DNA from: Rathayibacter sp. VKM Ac-2856
GTDB lineage: Bacteria; Actinomycetota; Actinomycetes; Actinomycetales; Microbacteriaceae
Direction: 5' to 3'
DNA: 64,000 bases
Assembly: GCF_013205055.1 (NCBI RefSeq)
Contig: NZ_JABMLF010000001.1
Location: 1,054,001-1,118,000 of the forward strand
Below the pieces are notes generated by a model, which worked only from the letters and a program-made list of their open reading frames with translations, made no database searches and was not told the DNA's origin. Shown here in pieces: positions 28,118 to 37,449 of the stretch. Within the stretch, counting starts at the first letter, position 1; every line of letters starts with the position of its first letter. The translations under genes and the position numbers were made by a program.

Positions 28118-28260
28118 GGATCTCGATACGCCCGCTGCGCGGGCTACTCGATCAGCATGAGTCCCGCGAGCATGCTGGTCGAGTAGCCCCGCAGGGGCGT
28201 ATCGAGACCGACGCGCGTGGATCTCGATGCGCCCGCTGCGCGGGCTGATCGATCAGCATG
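28118..28260. repeat. REP-like palindromic repeat cluster B (family 1)
   Basis: Three units between convergent ends: forward 28118-28159, reverse 28171-28209, forward 28219-28260. Each has TCTCGATACGC (or ATGCGC), a GC-rich mini-hairpin such as CCGCTGCGCGG and CTACTCGATCAGCATG. The first two can pair with each other into one long stem. Confidence 0.88.
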
Positions 28261-28269
28261 CCGCGCCGG

Positions 28270-29640
28270 CTACTGGGCGGTGTCGTCCGGGAAGAGGCCG
28301 TCGTGGACGAGGGAGCGGACGACGTCGTAGTCCGGGTCGCGGTCGACGTCGACCGTCGGCGGGATCAGCTCGACGGTGCCGACCGGCTGCGACTTCGTCT
28401 TCAGACCCAGCTGCACGAAGTAGCCGAGCATGCCCTGCGGCACGTCGGTCTTGATGACCTGCGACCCCGCCGCGGCGACGTCCTGGAACTTCGACAGCAC
28501 GTTCGCCGGCTCGAACTGCTCGAGGAGCGCCGTCTGCACCTGGCGCTGGCGCGCCATCCGGTCGTAGTCGCTCGTCGTGTAGCGCGAGCGGGCGTAGGCG
28601 AGCGCCTGCTCGCCGTTGAAGTGCCAGGGCCCGGGATCGATCCACTGGTTGACGCCCTGCATCACGCCGTCGGAGTCCGGCAGGCCGCCGAGCGGGAGCG
28701 GCTCGGTGCCCTGGTAGTCGATGTCGATGCCGCCGAGCGAGTCGATCAGCTGGGCGAAGCCCTCCATGTCGATCAGCGCGTAGTACTGGATCGGCAGGCC
28801 GAGCATGCCCTCGACCGCGTCGCGGGTCGCCTCGATGCCGGGCTCGCTGCCCTCGGCGACCGCGTCCGGGTAGAGCTCGGGGTGCTTCAGCTCGACCTCG
28901 GTGTAGATCGAGTTGAGCTTGCAGACGTCGACCGCGCAGTTGGTCGTCGTGTAGCCGTCGGGGTAGAGCTCGTGCATCGGGCTGTCCTCGGGGAACGGGA
29001 TGTTCACGAACTCCCGCGAGACGCCGATCGTGGTCGCGGCACCGGTCGACGCGTCGATGCTGACCACCGAGATGCTGTCCGGGCGCAGGCCGTCGCGGTC
29101 CTCGCCGGCGTCGCCGCCCAGCAGCATGATGTTGTAGCGGCCGTCGATCGGCTGCTCCATCGCGCCGCCGCCGAAGATCGAGGACAGCGTGCCGCGGGTG
29201 ATCCCGATGAGGTAGGTCCCGTAGGCGGTGGAGCCGACCGAGACCGCCATCAGCGCGATCGTCGCGAAGGCGAGCACGGCCCGCATCCGCGGTCGCGCCC
29301 GCACCAGCCGGATGAGCCGGAGCGTGTCGAGGGTGAGCACCAGCCAGACCACGCCGTAGACGACCAGCGCCGCCTGCAGGGCGAGCATCGAGAGGTCGAA
29401 CGTCGCGAGCGTGTAGAGCCCGGTCGGGAAGACGAAGTAGAGGATCACGGCGACCAGCAGCGCGATCCAGAGCCCGAGGGTGAACCCGAGACCGAGACGG
29501 CCGAGGCGGCGGTTGCCCGCGAGCACCTGCGCCGAGCCGGGCACGAGCAGGTTGCCGATCAGCAGCCACCAGGCACGGCGGGTCATGAACGTGCTCGAGC
29601 GCACGTCCGGGTGCCGCAGCGGCAGCGTCATCGCCGTCAC
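28270..29640 (-). CDS. LytR-CpsA-Psr (LCP) family protein
   Basis: 456 residues. The N-terminal part has about four membrane segments (roughly 25-140), more than the single anchor of typical LCP proteins. The extracytoplasmic LCP domain (about 165-400) shows [52 protein letters not shown] and [19 protein letters not shown], the conserved Arg/Asp residues for pyrophosphate lipid binding. LCP enzymes transfer undecaprenyl-pyrophosphate-linked polymers to peptidoglycan, fitting the glycan cluster. GTG 29640 overlaps the purE stop; ATG 29631 is an alternative. The first residue after the repeats ends the gene. Confidence 0.9.
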   Translation of the reverse strand: MTAMTLPLRHPDVRSSTFMTRRAWWLLIGNLLVPGSAQVLAGNRRLGRLGLGFTLGLWIALLVAVILYFVFPTGLYTLATFDLSMLALQAALVVYGVVWLVLTLDTLRLIRLVRARPRMRAVLAFATIALMAVSVGSTAYGTYLIGITRGTLSSIFGGGAMEQPIDGRYNIMLLGGDAGEDRDGLRPDSISVVSIDASTGAATTIGVSREFVNIPFPEDSPMHELYPDGYTTTNCAVDVCKLNSIYTEVELKHPELYPDAVAEGSEPGIEATRDAVEGMLGLPIQYYALIDMEGFAQLIDSLGGIDIDYQGTEPLPLGGLPDSDGVMQGVNQWIDPGPWHFNGEQALAYARSRYTTSDYDRMARQRQVQTALLEQFEPANVLSKFQDVAAAGSQVIKTDVPQGMLGYFVQLGLKTKSQPVGTVELIPPTVDVDRDPDYDVVRSLVHDGLFPDDTAQ

Positions 29641-30155
29641 AGGCCGGCCACCAGCGCCGCGTTCTTGGCGGCGACCTGCGCCTCGAGATCGGCGGCGAAG
29701 GCGTCGAGGCGCTCGGACAGCGCGTCGTCGCCGATGGCCAGCATCTTCACCGCGAGCAGTCCCGCGTTGCGGGCGCCGCCGATGGAGACGGTCGCGACGG
29801 GGACGCCGGCCGGCATCTGCACGATCGAGAGCAGGGAGTCGAGGCCGTCGAGGCGCGCGAGGGGCACCGGCACGCCGACGACGGGGAGGGAGGTGACCGC
29901 GGCCAGCATCCCGGGCAGGTGAGCGGCTCCGCCGGCACCGGCGATCACGACGCGCAGGCCCCTGGCCCGGGCTCCGCGGCCGTAGTCGATCATCGCCTGC
30001 GGGGTGCGGTGGGCCGACACCACGCGGACCTCGTGGGCCACGCCGAACTCGGCGAGGGTCGTCGAGGCGGCCTGCATCACCGACCAGTCGGAGTCCGAGC
30101 CCATCACGACGCCGACGAGCGGGGACGGCCCGTTCACGAGCGCGTCGGCGCTCAC
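29637..30155 (-). CDS. purE: N5-carboxyaminoimidazole ribonucleotide mutase
   Basis: 172 residues from GTG 30155. Catalyses the carboxylate shift from N5-CAIR to CAIR in purine synthesis. Motifs: [12 protein letters not shown], the catalytic histidine in [26 protein letters not shown] and the GVPVPL segment. Length is normal for class I PurE. PurK is 61 nt upstream on the same strand, and a TACCAT sequence at 30207-30212 (this strand) may give purE an extra promoter. GTGA overlap links it to the LCP gene, an unexpected pairing of purine and wall genes. Confidence 0.95.
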   Translation of the reverse strand: MSADALVNGPSPLVGVVMGSDSDWSVMQAASTTLAEFGVAHEVRVVSAHRTPQAMIDYGRGARARGLRVVIAGAGGAAHLPGMLAAVTSLPVVGVPVPLARLDGLDSLLSIVQMPAGVPVATVSIGGARNAGLLAVKMLAIGDDALSERLDAFAADLEAQVAAKNAALVAGL

Positions 30156-30216
30156 AGGGCGGTTCCGGCGGGGGCGGCGGGGGTCGTGTGGCGGGTCACG
30201 GCCACCATGGTACGTG

Positions 30217-31347
30217 TCAGTCCGTGAGAACGGCGGCCGCGGCACGCGCCTCGTAGACCACGAGCTCGAGCTCGTCGCCGACCGCGTTCACGTGCCCGAC
30301 CTTGCGGCCCGGGCGAGGCTCCTTGCCGTAGTTGTGCACCTTCACCGCGGGGTGCTCGGCGAGGACGCGCGGGTAGCGGTCGGTCAGCGACTCCCCCACC
30401 GGACCGCCCAGGACGTTCACCATCACGGTCCACGGGTCGCGGCAGCCGGTCGCACCGAGGGGCAGATCGAGCACCGCGCGCAGGTGCTGCTCGAACTGCG
30501 AGGTGGTGGAGCCGTCCATCGTCCAGTGCCCGCTGTTGTGCGGGCGCATCGCCAGCTCGTTGACCAGCAGGCGGTCGTCCGTCGTCTCGAACAGCTCGAC
30601 GGCGAGCACGCCGGTGACGCCGAGGCTCTCGGCGATCGTCTCGGCGATGTCGGCGGCCGCGTCCGCGAGGCGGCCCGCGGAGGCGGGGGCGGGGGCGAGC
30701 ACCTCGGCGCAGACCCCGTCGCGCTGGATCGACTCGACCAGCGGCCAGAGCATGCTCCGCCCCGAGGGGCGGCGGGCCACGAGCTGCGCCAGCTCGCGCC
30801 GGAAGCCGACCAGCTCCTCGACGAGCAGCGCGCCGCCGCGGCCGTCCTCGGCGAGCGCCGCGAACCAGTCGTCGGCCTCGTGCGCACCGCGGACGACGCG
30901 GACGCCCTTGCCGTCGTAGCCGCCGCGCGCGGTCTTGACCACCGCGCGGCCGCCGTGATCGTCGAGGAACGCGGCGAGCTCCTCGGCGGAGGAGACCGCG
31001 GCCCACTCGGGCACGGGCACGCCGAGCTCGGTGAGGCGCCGGCGCATCATCAGCTTGTCCTGCGCGTAGAGCAGCGCGTCGGGGCCCGGGTGCACGGGCA
31101 CGCCCTCCGCGACGAGCCGGCGCAGGATCGCCTGGGGCACGTGCTCGTGGTCGAAGGTGACGACGTCGACCGTGCGGGCGAACCCGAGCACCGTCTCCTC
31201 GTCGCGGTAGTCGCCGACGCGGGTCGCGGCGAGCGACGCCGAGGCGCCCTCGCTCTCGGCCAGCACCGCGATCTCGACGCCGAGCTCGACCGCCGCGGGG
31301 ATCATCATCCGGGCGAGCTGGCCGCCACCGATCACACCGACGCGCAT
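30217..31347 (-). CDS. purK: N5-carboxyaminoimidazole ribonucleotide synthase
   Basis: 376 residues. ATP-grasp enzyme forming N5-CAIR from AIR, bicarbonate and ATP. N-terminal [24 protein letters not shown], the [12 protein letters not shown] glycine loop, [13 protein letters not shown] and [16 protein letters not shown] are PurK signatures. An AGGAGG ribosome site lies 8 nt before the ATG. Together with purE it forms the two-step bacterial route. Confidence 0.96.
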   Translation of the reverse strand: MRVGVIGGGQLARMMIPAAVELGVEIAVLAESEGASASLAATRVGDYRDEETVLGFARTVDVVTFDHEHVPQAILRRLVAEGVPVHPGPDALLYAQDKLMMRRRLTELGVPVPEWAAVSSAEELAAFLDDHGGRAVVKTARGGYDGKGVRVVRGAHEADDWFAALAEDGRGGALLVEELVGFRRELAQLVARRPSGRSMLWPLVESIQRDGVCAEVLAPAPASAGRLADAAADIAETIAESLGVTGVLAVELFETTDDRLLVNELAMRPHNSGHWTMDGSTTSQFEQHLRAVLDLPLGATGCRDPWTVMVNVLGGPVGESLTDRYPRVLAEHPAVKVHNYGKEPRPGRKVGHVNAVGDELELVVYEARAAAAVLTD

Positions 31348-31388
31348 GGCGATCCTCCTGGTTCCGCCCGCAGGCGCGGGGCGGCTCC

Positions 31389-31394
31389 ATGGTA
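31389..31394 (-). promoter_or_regulatory. putative -10 TACCAT of purK
   Basis: Reverse-strand TACCAT would give a leader of about 35 nt that contains the AGGAGG ribosome site. The same hexamer occurs before purE at 30207-30212. Confidence 0.35.
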
Positions 31395-31457
31395 CCGAGG
31401 GGCGCGGACGGGGCGGGGCCGCGTCGCGCGGACGGGGCGCCTCGGCGGGATGCGCGC

Positions 31458-31964
31458 TCAGAGCGGCTCGGGCGCGGGCCACTCCGGCAGCGGCGCCGCC
31501 GCGATCGCGTCGCGCAGGAGGTCGGCGACGAGGTCCGGGTCCTCGACGTCGCGGAGCACGAACAGCTCCGCGCCGTCCTGCGCGATCCGCACATCGCCGC
31601 AGCGGGCGATGCGCTGGCCGAGACTGCGCGAGACGGCGACCGTCATCCGCCGGTCGAAGTCGAGGTCCGCGCGGCGCACCGACAGGACCCCGCGACGGGC
31701 GTGCAGCCCGCGCCGCGTGATCCGGTAGCGGATGCTGGCCCAGGCCGCGATGCCGGGCACGCAGAGCAGGAGCACGAGCACCGCGGTGCCGAGGGCGATG
31801 ATCCAGCGCTGCAGCTCCAGCTCGAACTGCGCCGCGAAGTAGAAGCCCGCCCAGGTGAGCAGGAGGAAGCCGGCCACCGGGGCGACGGCGCGGCGGGCGC
31901 GCGGCGTGAGCCGGGCGAGCTCGCGGTCCTCCACTACTGCGCCGCCCCGCCCGCCGCCGATCAC
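31458..31964 (-). CDS. membrane-anchored PH-domain (bPH2-like) protein
   Basis: 168 residues, GTG start at 31964 overlapping the birA stop. Two membrane segments (about 25-80) followed by a short beta-rich domain with YRITRRGLHARRGVLSVRRADLDFDR, as in bacterial PH domain proteins. The homologue in M. tuberculosis also lies beside birA. Function unknown; possibly membrane stress or envelope related. Confidence 0.75.
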   Translation of the reverse strand: MIGGGRGGAVVEDRELARLTPRARRAVAPVAGFLLLTWAGFYFAAQFELELQRWIIALGTAVLVLLLCVPGIAAWASIRYRITRRGLHARRGVLSVRRADLDFDRRMTVAVSRSLGQRIARCGDVRIAQDGAELFVLRDVEDPDLVADLLRDAIAAAPLPEWPAPEPL

Positions 31965-32728
31965 TGGCGCAGGTGGGTGACGTCGCCCGCCGAGAACGAG
32001 CGCCGGACGCCGTCCCGCTCGAGCACGAGCGAGCCGTCGGCGTCCAGCGCGACCGCGGTGCCCTCCTCGACGGAGCCGTCGGGCAGCTCGACCCGGACCG
32101 GGCGGCCGAGCGTGCCGCAGTGCGCGCGCACGACGGCGGCGGTGCCGGAGTCCTCGGCGTCGCCGAGGGCGAGGAGCGGGACGAGCAGCGCCGCGAACTC
32201 GGTGAGGAAGCCGGCCAGCACCGCATCAGCGCCCGTCGTCGTCGCGCCGGCGAGCGCGAGGGAGGTCGCCGTGGGAACGGGCAGCTCCTCCTCGCTCAGG
32301 AGGAGGTTGACGCCGGTGCCGACGATCACCCGGCCGTCGGGGAGGCGCTCGGCGAGGATCCCCGCCGTCTTCCGCCCGTCGAGCAGGACGTCGTTGGGCC
32401 ACTTGACCTCGACGGCGCTCGCGACGAGCGGAGCGAGCGCCCGGGCGAGGGCCGCGCCGGCGAGCAGCGGCAGCCAGCCGACCGCGGCGGCCGGCAGCGG
32501 CGCCGCGTCCACGAGCGTGGAGGCCGCGAGGGTCCGCCCGGCGGGCGCCTGCCAGACGCGGCCGAGGCGGCCCCGGCCCGCGCGCTGGTCGTCGGTCGCC
32601 ACGACAGAGAGGTGCGGCCAGGCACCGGGCTCGGCCGTCGCGCGGTCGCGGAGCTCGTCGTTCGTCGATCCCGCGCTCTCGAGCCAGAGGACCTGCGGCG
32701 ACACGGAGCGGGAGAGCGGGAGCTGCAT
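31961..32728 (-). CDS. birA: biotin--[acetyl-CoA-carboxylase] ligase
   Basis: 255 residues, ATG at 32728. Attaches biotin to the carboxylase carrier lysine through biotinyl-AMP. Motifs: TDDQRAGRGRLGRVW for adenylate binding, the catalytic KWPNDVLLDGRKTAGILAE, and GTGVNLLL. No N-terminal helix-turn-helix, so it is a monofunctional ligase without repressor role. It is divergent from the carboxylase beta gene; the biotinylated substrate is encoded at 42885-44648. Confidence 0.94.
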   Translation of the reverse strand: MQLPLSRSVSPQVLWLESAGSTNDELRDRATAEPGAWPHLSVVATDDQRAGRGRLGRVWQAPAGRTLAASTLVDAAPLPAAAVGWLPLLAGAALARALAPLVASAVEVKWPNDVLLDGRKTAGILAERLPDGRVIVGTGVNLLLSEEELPVPTATSLALAGATTTGADAVLAGFLTEFAALLVPLLALGDAEDSGTAAVVRAHCGTLGRPVRVELPDGSVEEGTAVALDADGSLVLERDGVRRSFSAGDVTHLRQ

Positions 32729-32734
32729 GCGGCC

Positions 32735-32740
32735 ACGCTA
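32735..32740 (-). promoter_or_regulatory. putative -10 TAGCGT for leaderless birA transcript
   Basis: Reverse-strand TAGCGT ends 6 nt before the birA ATG. No Shine-Dalgarno sequence is visible. Confidence 0.4.
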
Positions 32741-32786
32741 CCGGGGGGCCCCCGCGAGAAGCCCCCGAGCCGGACGCGCACCCCGC

Positions 32787-32798
32787 CGCTTGTGCGGA
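32787..32798 (+). promoter_or_regulatory. 12-nt motif shared by the two carboxylase promoters (accD copy)
   Basis: CGCTTGTGCGGA begins exactly 87 nt before the GTG of the beta-subunit gene. The identical 12-mer begins 87 nt before the alpha-subunit ATG. A second similar patch, AGCGC(C/T)CGCTC, follows in both. It may be a common regulator site or part of a dispersed repeat. Confidence 0.45.
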
Positions 32799-32861
32799 CC
32801 CTCCCACCGGAGCGCCCGCTCCCTGTGCGCCTGCGACAACGGAGGGGTCCATCCGCGCCGA

Positions 32862-32867
32862 TAAGGT
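32862..32867 (+). promoter_or_regulatory. putative -10 TAAGGT for leaderless carboxylase beta transcript
   Basis: TAAGGT ends 6 nt before the GTG at 32874. The same hexamer in the same position precedes punA at 47073. Confidence 0.5.
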
Positions 32868-32873
32868 GGGCGG

Positions 32874-34478
32874 GTGACCGCGAACATCGAACGTCCCGCG
32901 CCCGATCTCTACACGACCGCGGGGAAGATCGCGGACCTGAAGGCCCGCTACCACGAGGCGGTCACCGCCAGCGGCGAGGCCGCGATCGAGAAGCAGCACG
33001 CCAAGGGCAAGATGACCGCCCGCGAGCGGATCGACACCCTCCTCGACCCGGGCTCGTTCGTCGAGCTGGACGAGTTCGTCCGCCACCGCACCCACGCCTT
33101 CGGCATGGAGAAGAAGCGCCCCTACGGCGACGCCGTCGTGACCGGCACCGGCACCATCCACGGCCGCCAGGTCGCCGTGTACTCGCAGGACTTCACGATC
33201 TTCGGCGGCTCGCTCGGCGAGGTCGCCGGCGAGAAGATCATCAAGGTGATGGATCTGGCGCTGAAGACCGGTGTCCCCATCATCGGCATCCTCGACTCCG
33301 GCGGAGCGCGGATCCAGGAGGGCGTCGTCGCCCTCGGCAAGTACGGCGAGATCTTCCGCCGCAACACCGCGGCCAGCGGCGTCATCCCGCAGATCTCGAT
33401 CATCTGCGGCCCGGCGGCCGGCGGCGCGGTCTACTCCCCCGCCCTCACCGACTTCGTGATCATGGTCGACAAGACCAGCCAGATGTTCGTCACCGGCCCC
33501 GACGTGATCAAGACCGTGACCGGCGAGGACGTCGGCATGGAGGAGCTCGGCGGCGCCCTGACGCACAACAAGATCTCCGGCGTCTCGCACTACCTCGCGA
33601 GCGACGAGAACGACGCGCTCGACTACGCGCGCACCCTGCTCTCCTTCCTCCCGGACAACAACCTCTCCCCCGCCCCGGTGTTCGACAACGAGGTCGACCT
33701 CGAGACCACCGACTCGGACCGCTTCCTCGACACCGTCATCCCCGACAGCCCGAACCAGCCGTACGACATGCGCGCCGTGATCGAGCACATCGTCGACGAG
33801 GGCGACTTCCTCGAGGTGCAGCCCCTCTTCGCGCCCAACATCGTGATCGGCTTCGGCCGGGTCGAGGGCCGCTCGGTGGGCATCATCGCCAACCAGCCCA
33901 GCGCGATGGCGGGCACCCTGAACATCGAGGCGGGCGAGAAGGCCTCGCGCTTCGTCCGCTTCTGCGACGCGTTCTCGCTGCCGATCCTCACCCTCGTCGA
34001 CGTCCCCGGCTACCTGCCGGGCACCGACCAGGAGTGGACCGGCGTCATCCGCCGCGGCGCGAAGCTGCTCTACGCCTACGCGGAGGCGACCGTCCCGCTG
34101 GTCACCGTCATCCTGCGGAAGGCCTACGGCGGCGCGTACATCGTGATGGGCTCCAAGCAGCTCGGCGCCGACATCAACCTCGCCTGGCCGACGGCCGAGA
34201 TCGCGGTCATGGGCGGCCAGGGCGCGGTCAACATCCTCTACCGCAACGAGATCCGGAAGGCGGAGGAGGCCGGCGAGGACGTCGCCGCCGTCCGCACCCG
34301 CCTCGCGAACGAGTACACCTACAACGTCGCGAGCCCGTTCCTCGCCGCCGAGCGCGGCGAGCTGGACGGCGTCATCGAGCCGTCGGCGACCCGGGTGTCG
34401 GTGATCAAGGCGCTGCGCGCGCTGCGGACCAAGCGCGCGAACCTGCCGGCCAAGAAGCACGGCAACATCCCGCTCTGA
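32874..34478 (+). CDS. accD: acyl-CoA (propionyl/acetyl) carboxylase beta subunit
   Basis: 534 residues, GTG start, full length for AccD5/PccB-type carboxyltransferases. It transfers the carboxyl group from carboxybiotin to acyl-CoA. Crotonase-fold halves are visible: [18 protein letters not shown], the acyl-CoA pocket [16 protein letters not shown] and [17 protein letters not shown], and in the C-terminal half [20 protein letters not shown] and [19 protein letters not shown]. The gene pairs with accE downstream and the biotinylated alpha subunit at 42885. Divergent from birA. Ends 8 nt before the convergent MprF-like gene. Chain-length preference cannot be read from the sequence. Confidence 0.94.
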   Translation: MTANIERPAPDLYTTAGKIADLKARYHEAVTASGEAAIEKQHAKGKMTARERIDTLLDPGSFVELDEFVRHRTHAFGMEKKRPYGDAVVTGTGTIHGRQVAVYSQDFTIFGGSLGEVAGEKIIKVMDLALKTGVPIIGILDSGGARIQEGVVALGKYGEIFRRNTAASGVIPQISIICGPAAGGAVYSPALTDFVIMVDKTSQMFVTGPDVIKTVTGEDVGMEELGGALTHNKISGVSHYLASDENDALDYARTLLSFLPDNNLSPAPVFDNEVDLETTDSDRFLDTVIPDSPNQPYDMRAVIEHIVDEGDFLEVQPLFAPNIVIGFGRVEGRSVGIIANQPSAMAGTLNIEAGEKASRFVRFCDAFSLPILTLVDVPGYLPGTDQEWTGVIRRGAKLLYAYAEATVPLVTVILRKAYGGAYIVMGSKQLGADINLAWPTAEIAVMGGQGAVNILYRNEIRKAEEAGEDVAAVRTRLANEYTYNVASPFLAAERGELDGVIEPSATRVSVIKALRALRTKRANLPAKKHGNIPL

Positions 34479-34485
34479 ATCGCGG

Positions 34486-37098
34486 TCAGCCGGCCGTCGG
34501 CGCCTTCGCGGGTGCCGACGGCTTCTCCGCGCCCGGCTTCTCGGCGGCCGGCTTCTCCGCGGCGGGCTTGTCCGCGGCCGGCGCCTTCTCCTCGGAGCGC
34601 GCGCCGAGGGCCCGGGCGAAGGCGAGGGCCTCGCGCGGGGACACGTCCGGCAGGTAGGCGCGGCCGATCGCAGCGCCGATCCGCGGCAGCTGCAGCGCGT
34701 CCGGGTAGGCCATCCACAGTCCCGCGTAGCGCGGGTGGAACTTGGCCTTGAAGCGGAACAGCGACGTGAAGCCGTAGGCCGGCTCGAGCGTCCGCGCCAG
34801 GAACTCGAGCAGACCCGAGAGCGCGGTCGGCTCGGGCGGCTCCTGCCCCTCCGGCACCGGCGCCGTCGCGAGCGGCGCCCCGGACAGCGAGACGAACTCC
34901 GCGCCCTGCTCCTGCGCGCGGAGGGCGGCGGAGGCGATCAGGAACTCCATGATCCCGGGCATCGCGTCGTCCGAGCGGCGCATGAAGTCGAGCGTCCAGC
35001 CGACGATGCGGCCGTCGCGGTGCACGGGCAGCCAGCTGGTGACCCCCTGCAGCACCCCGTCGGGGCCGACCGCGAGCAGCAGGGCGACATCGGCGTCGCG
35101 GGCCTCGTCGATGCCGCCGAGGGTGAAGCCCATCTCGGGCAGCGCCTTCTCGGAGACCCACTTCTCCGACAGGTCGACGATCTGGCTGGCCATCCCCAGA
35201 GACAGCTCCGGCCAGGTCGTCCAGACCGGCTCGATGCCCAGCTTGATCGCCCGGGTCAGCGGGTAGCGCACCTTCTGCCAGCGCTTGCCCGTCAGCTCGA
35301 AGCCGCCGAGCTCGATGATCGTCTCCTCGCCCACCGAGATCCGCGACCAGCCCAGCCCGTCGAAGACCGGCAGCAGCTCGTCGTGCACGCTGTAGAAGAC
35401 CGGCGTCCAGCTGCGCTCGTCGCAGAACGCGACGAAGCCGGCCACGACCTCGGCGCGCTGCTCGGGCGCGCAGGCCGGGTCCGAGAGCGTGATGGCGACC
35501 CCGCCCACGACGCGGTAGGCGACCCCGCCCTCGCCGTCGGGGGCGATCCAGTGCTCGTTGCCCTGCCAGGTGCCCTGGTGGCCGAGGCTGCCGGCGCCGT
35601 GGCGCACCAGCAGCGAGCGGTAGACCGCCTCGTCGCCGCGCACGCCCTGCACGTCGGTCGCCCGGAGGAGGGCGACGACGGCCACCACCACGAGGAGCCA
35701 GAACACCGGCCCGACCCACTCGAAGCCGAGCCGGGCGAGCGGCTCGCGCGGCACCGCGAGCAGGCCGTGCCCACCGAGGAAGCCGGACGGCACGAAGCGC
35801 AGCAGTCCGTCGAGCAGGAGCCGGCCGATCCCGAGCACCGGCTCGAAGCTGGTGCGGGTCGAGGCGGAGAGCGCGAGATAGCCGCCGAGCGACGCGACGA
35901 ACCCGATCGCCACGACGAACGACCAGCGGCGCGCGGACGCCCGCGGCGCGCGGATCCGGAAGTGCCTGCTGCTGACCGCGAGCAGGACGATCACCCCGAC
36001 CGGGACGATCACGGTGGTGGCGAGCCAGAGCAGGTACTCCGCGTAGTACTGGAAGTCGGGGTGCCGGGCGGCGCGCTGCAGCAGGACGATGTCGAGGATC
36101 GCGATGGCCGCGTTGACGCCGATGGCGAGCAGCAGCCCGAGCCGGCGCCCGGAGCGCAGGCCGTAGGCGGCGACGAGGAGCAGGATCATCGGGACGAAGG
36201 TGAGCAGGATCGGCCCGGGCGAGATGAGGTTCAGCCGCACGTGGTGCGCGCAGTGGCGCACGGTGGCGCCGCAGGGGTCCTCGAGATCGGCGGCACCGGT
36301 GAAGGCGCTCTGCAGCAGCCGTCCGAGGAACGAGAACGGCCCGTAGCCCGAGTCGGAGAGCACCGCCACGAGCGGGCCGATGGCGGTGACGGCGACGACG
36401 GCCGCGAGCAGCGCGCGCGACTCCCGGTGCGAGCTCGGAGCCGGGCGGCGCGGTCGCAGTCCGCTCGTCCCGTGCGCCATCACGGCGCCGACGGCGAGGC
36501 CGGCAGCGCCCGCGAGGAGGCGGTAGACGTCGGCGGAGTCCCCCGCGTAGAGGACGAACATCAGCACGACCGCGAAGACGGTCACCCGCAGGCGGCGCCG
36601 CCAGAGCCCGCCCATGAAGGCGGTCGCGGCCAGCAGCGCGCCGACGCCGCCGATCAGCGGGTCGAAGGTGTGGTCGCCGACGGTGTCGCCGGTCCACCAC
36701 TCGCCCGCCGCGGCGCCGACGCTCTGGAGGACCGCGCCGATGCCCGTGCCGAGCGCCCCGGTGACGAGGAAGGCGACGACGAGGCGGCGCGACCCGAGCC
36801 GGTGCTCCGCGGCGATCAGCAGCGGCAGCAGCAGCAGGACGGCGAGCAGGAGCGCCGCGGGCCCGGAGGCGATCAGCAGGCCGGTCACGGCGGCCCAGGG
36901 GCGCCCGTCGAGGATGGTGCCGGCGCCCGCCGCCCACCACGCCTCGGTCGCCTCGCTCGCCGGGCCGGTGAGGGTGCCGGCGGCCGCGCTGGCGAGCAGG
37001 ACGACCAGGGTCGTGGCGAACGCGGCGGGCGAGGAGCGCACCGCCACGGCGATGCGGCGGGCGGTGGCGCGGCCGTGACTCGGGGACCACGACGGCAT
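34486..37098 (-). CDS. MprF-like phosphatidylglycerol lysyltransferase (DUF2156) with N-terminal rhomboid-like membrane domain
   Basis: 870 residues from ATG 37098. Residues 26-210 are membrane segments resembling a rhomboid fold (AAEHRLGSRRLVVAFLVTG), but the position of the catalytic GxSG reads GGVGA (150-154), so no protease is expected. More membrane helices follow to about 480. The C-terminal GNAT-like DUF2156 domain (about 490-800) shows HQGTWQGNEHWI, VVGGVAITLSDPACAPEQ, TPVFYSVHDELLPVF and FKAKFHPRY, as in MprF. It may add lysine or another amino acid to phosphatidylglycerol. The tail has KPAAEKP repeats. It separates the beta and epsilon carboxylase genes, which suggests insertion. 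Confidence 0.8.
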   Translation of the reverse strand: MPSWSPSHGRATARRIAVAVRSSPAAFATTLVVLLASAAAGTLTGPASEATEAWWAAGAGTILDGRPWAAVTGLLIASGPAALLLAVLLLLPLLIAAEHRLGSRRLVVAFLVTGALGTGIGAVLQSVGAAAGEWWTGDTVGDHTFDPLIGGVGALLAATAFMGGLWRRRLRVTVFAVVLMFVLYAGDSADVYRLLAGAAGLAVGAVMAHGTSGLRPRRPAPSSHRESRALLAAVVAVTAIGPLVAVLSDSGYGPFSFLGRLLQSAFTGAADLEDPCGATVRHCAHHVRLNLISPGPILLTFVPMILLLVAAYGLRSGRRLGLLLAIGVNAAIAILDIVLLQRAARHPDFQYYAEYLLWLATTVIVPVGVIVLLAVSSRHFRIRAPRASARRWSFVVAIGFVASLGGYLALSASTRTSFEPVLGIGRLLLDGLLRFVPSGFLGGHGLLAVPREPLARLGFEWVGPVFWLLVVVAVVALLRATDVQGVRGDEAVYRSLLVRHGAGSLGHQGTWQGNEHWIAPDGEGGVAYRVVGGVAITLSDPACAPEQRAEVVAGFVAFCDERSWTPVFYSVHDELLPVFDGLGWSRISVGEETIIELGGFELTGKRWQKVRYPLTRAIKLGIEPVWTTWPELSLGMASQIVDLSEKWVSEKALPEMGFTLGGIDEARDADVALLLAVGPDGVLQGVTSWLPVHRDGRIVGWTLDFMRRSDDAMPGIMEFLIASAALRAQEQGAEFVSLSGAPLATAPVPEGQEPPEPTALSGLLEFLARTLEPAYGFTSLFRFKAKFHPRYAGLWMAYPDALQLPRIGAAIGRAYLPDVSPREALAFARALGARSEEKAPAADKPAAEKPAAEKPGAEKPSAPAKAPTAG

Positions 37099-37197
37099 GC
37101 GGGGACACTCCTGTTCGGACGGGACGGGCGTCGCTCCGGCGGCGTCCGGCGTCAGCATAACCACGTGCGCGGACGCGGGACCGTGAACGGCATGCGG

Positions 37198-37203
37198 TAC
37201 CGT
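37198..37203 (+). promoter_or_regulatory. putative -10 TACCGT for leaderless accE transcript
   Basis: TACCGT ends 6 nt before the ATG at 37210, supporting that start over the in-frame ATG at 37192. Confidence 0.35.
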
Positions 37204-37209
37204 CGCGGG

Positions 37210-37449
37210 ATGAGCGCAGCCGACTCCGCCCCCTCCGCCCCGGCCTCTCCCTCGGTCGTCATCACGACCCCCGGTCTGGACGCCCGCGAGATCGCCGCCG
37301 TGACCGCCGTCGTGACCGCGCTCGCCGCGCAGTCGCACCCGGTCGCCGAGGTGCCCGTCGTCCCGAGCGGCGGCTGGAGCGACCGCGCCGCGGCGGTCCG
37401 ATCGCCGCTGCGACCGGCGCCCGGCGCCTGGCGCTCCTTCTCCGGCTGA
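37210..37449 (+). CDS. accE: acyl-CoA carboxylase epsilon subunit
   Basis: 79 residues. The pattern DAREIAAVTAVVTALAA, then SGGWSDRAAAVR and the C-terminal PGAWRSFSG matches the small epsilon subunit of actinobacterial acyl-CoA carboxylases, which stabilises the alpha-beta complex. The beginning is Ala/Pro/Ser-rich. Normally it follows the beta-subunit gene directly; here a convergent MprF-like gene lies between, so it needs its own promoter. Confidence 0.8.
   Translation: MSAADSAPSAPASPSVVITTPGLDAREIAAVTAVVTALAAQSHPVAEVPVVPSGGWSDRAAAVRSPLRPAPGAWRSFSG

Noticed and set aside
34486-37098. Active rhomboid protease domain in the MprF-like protein
   Set aside because: No GxSG serine motif in the membrane part.
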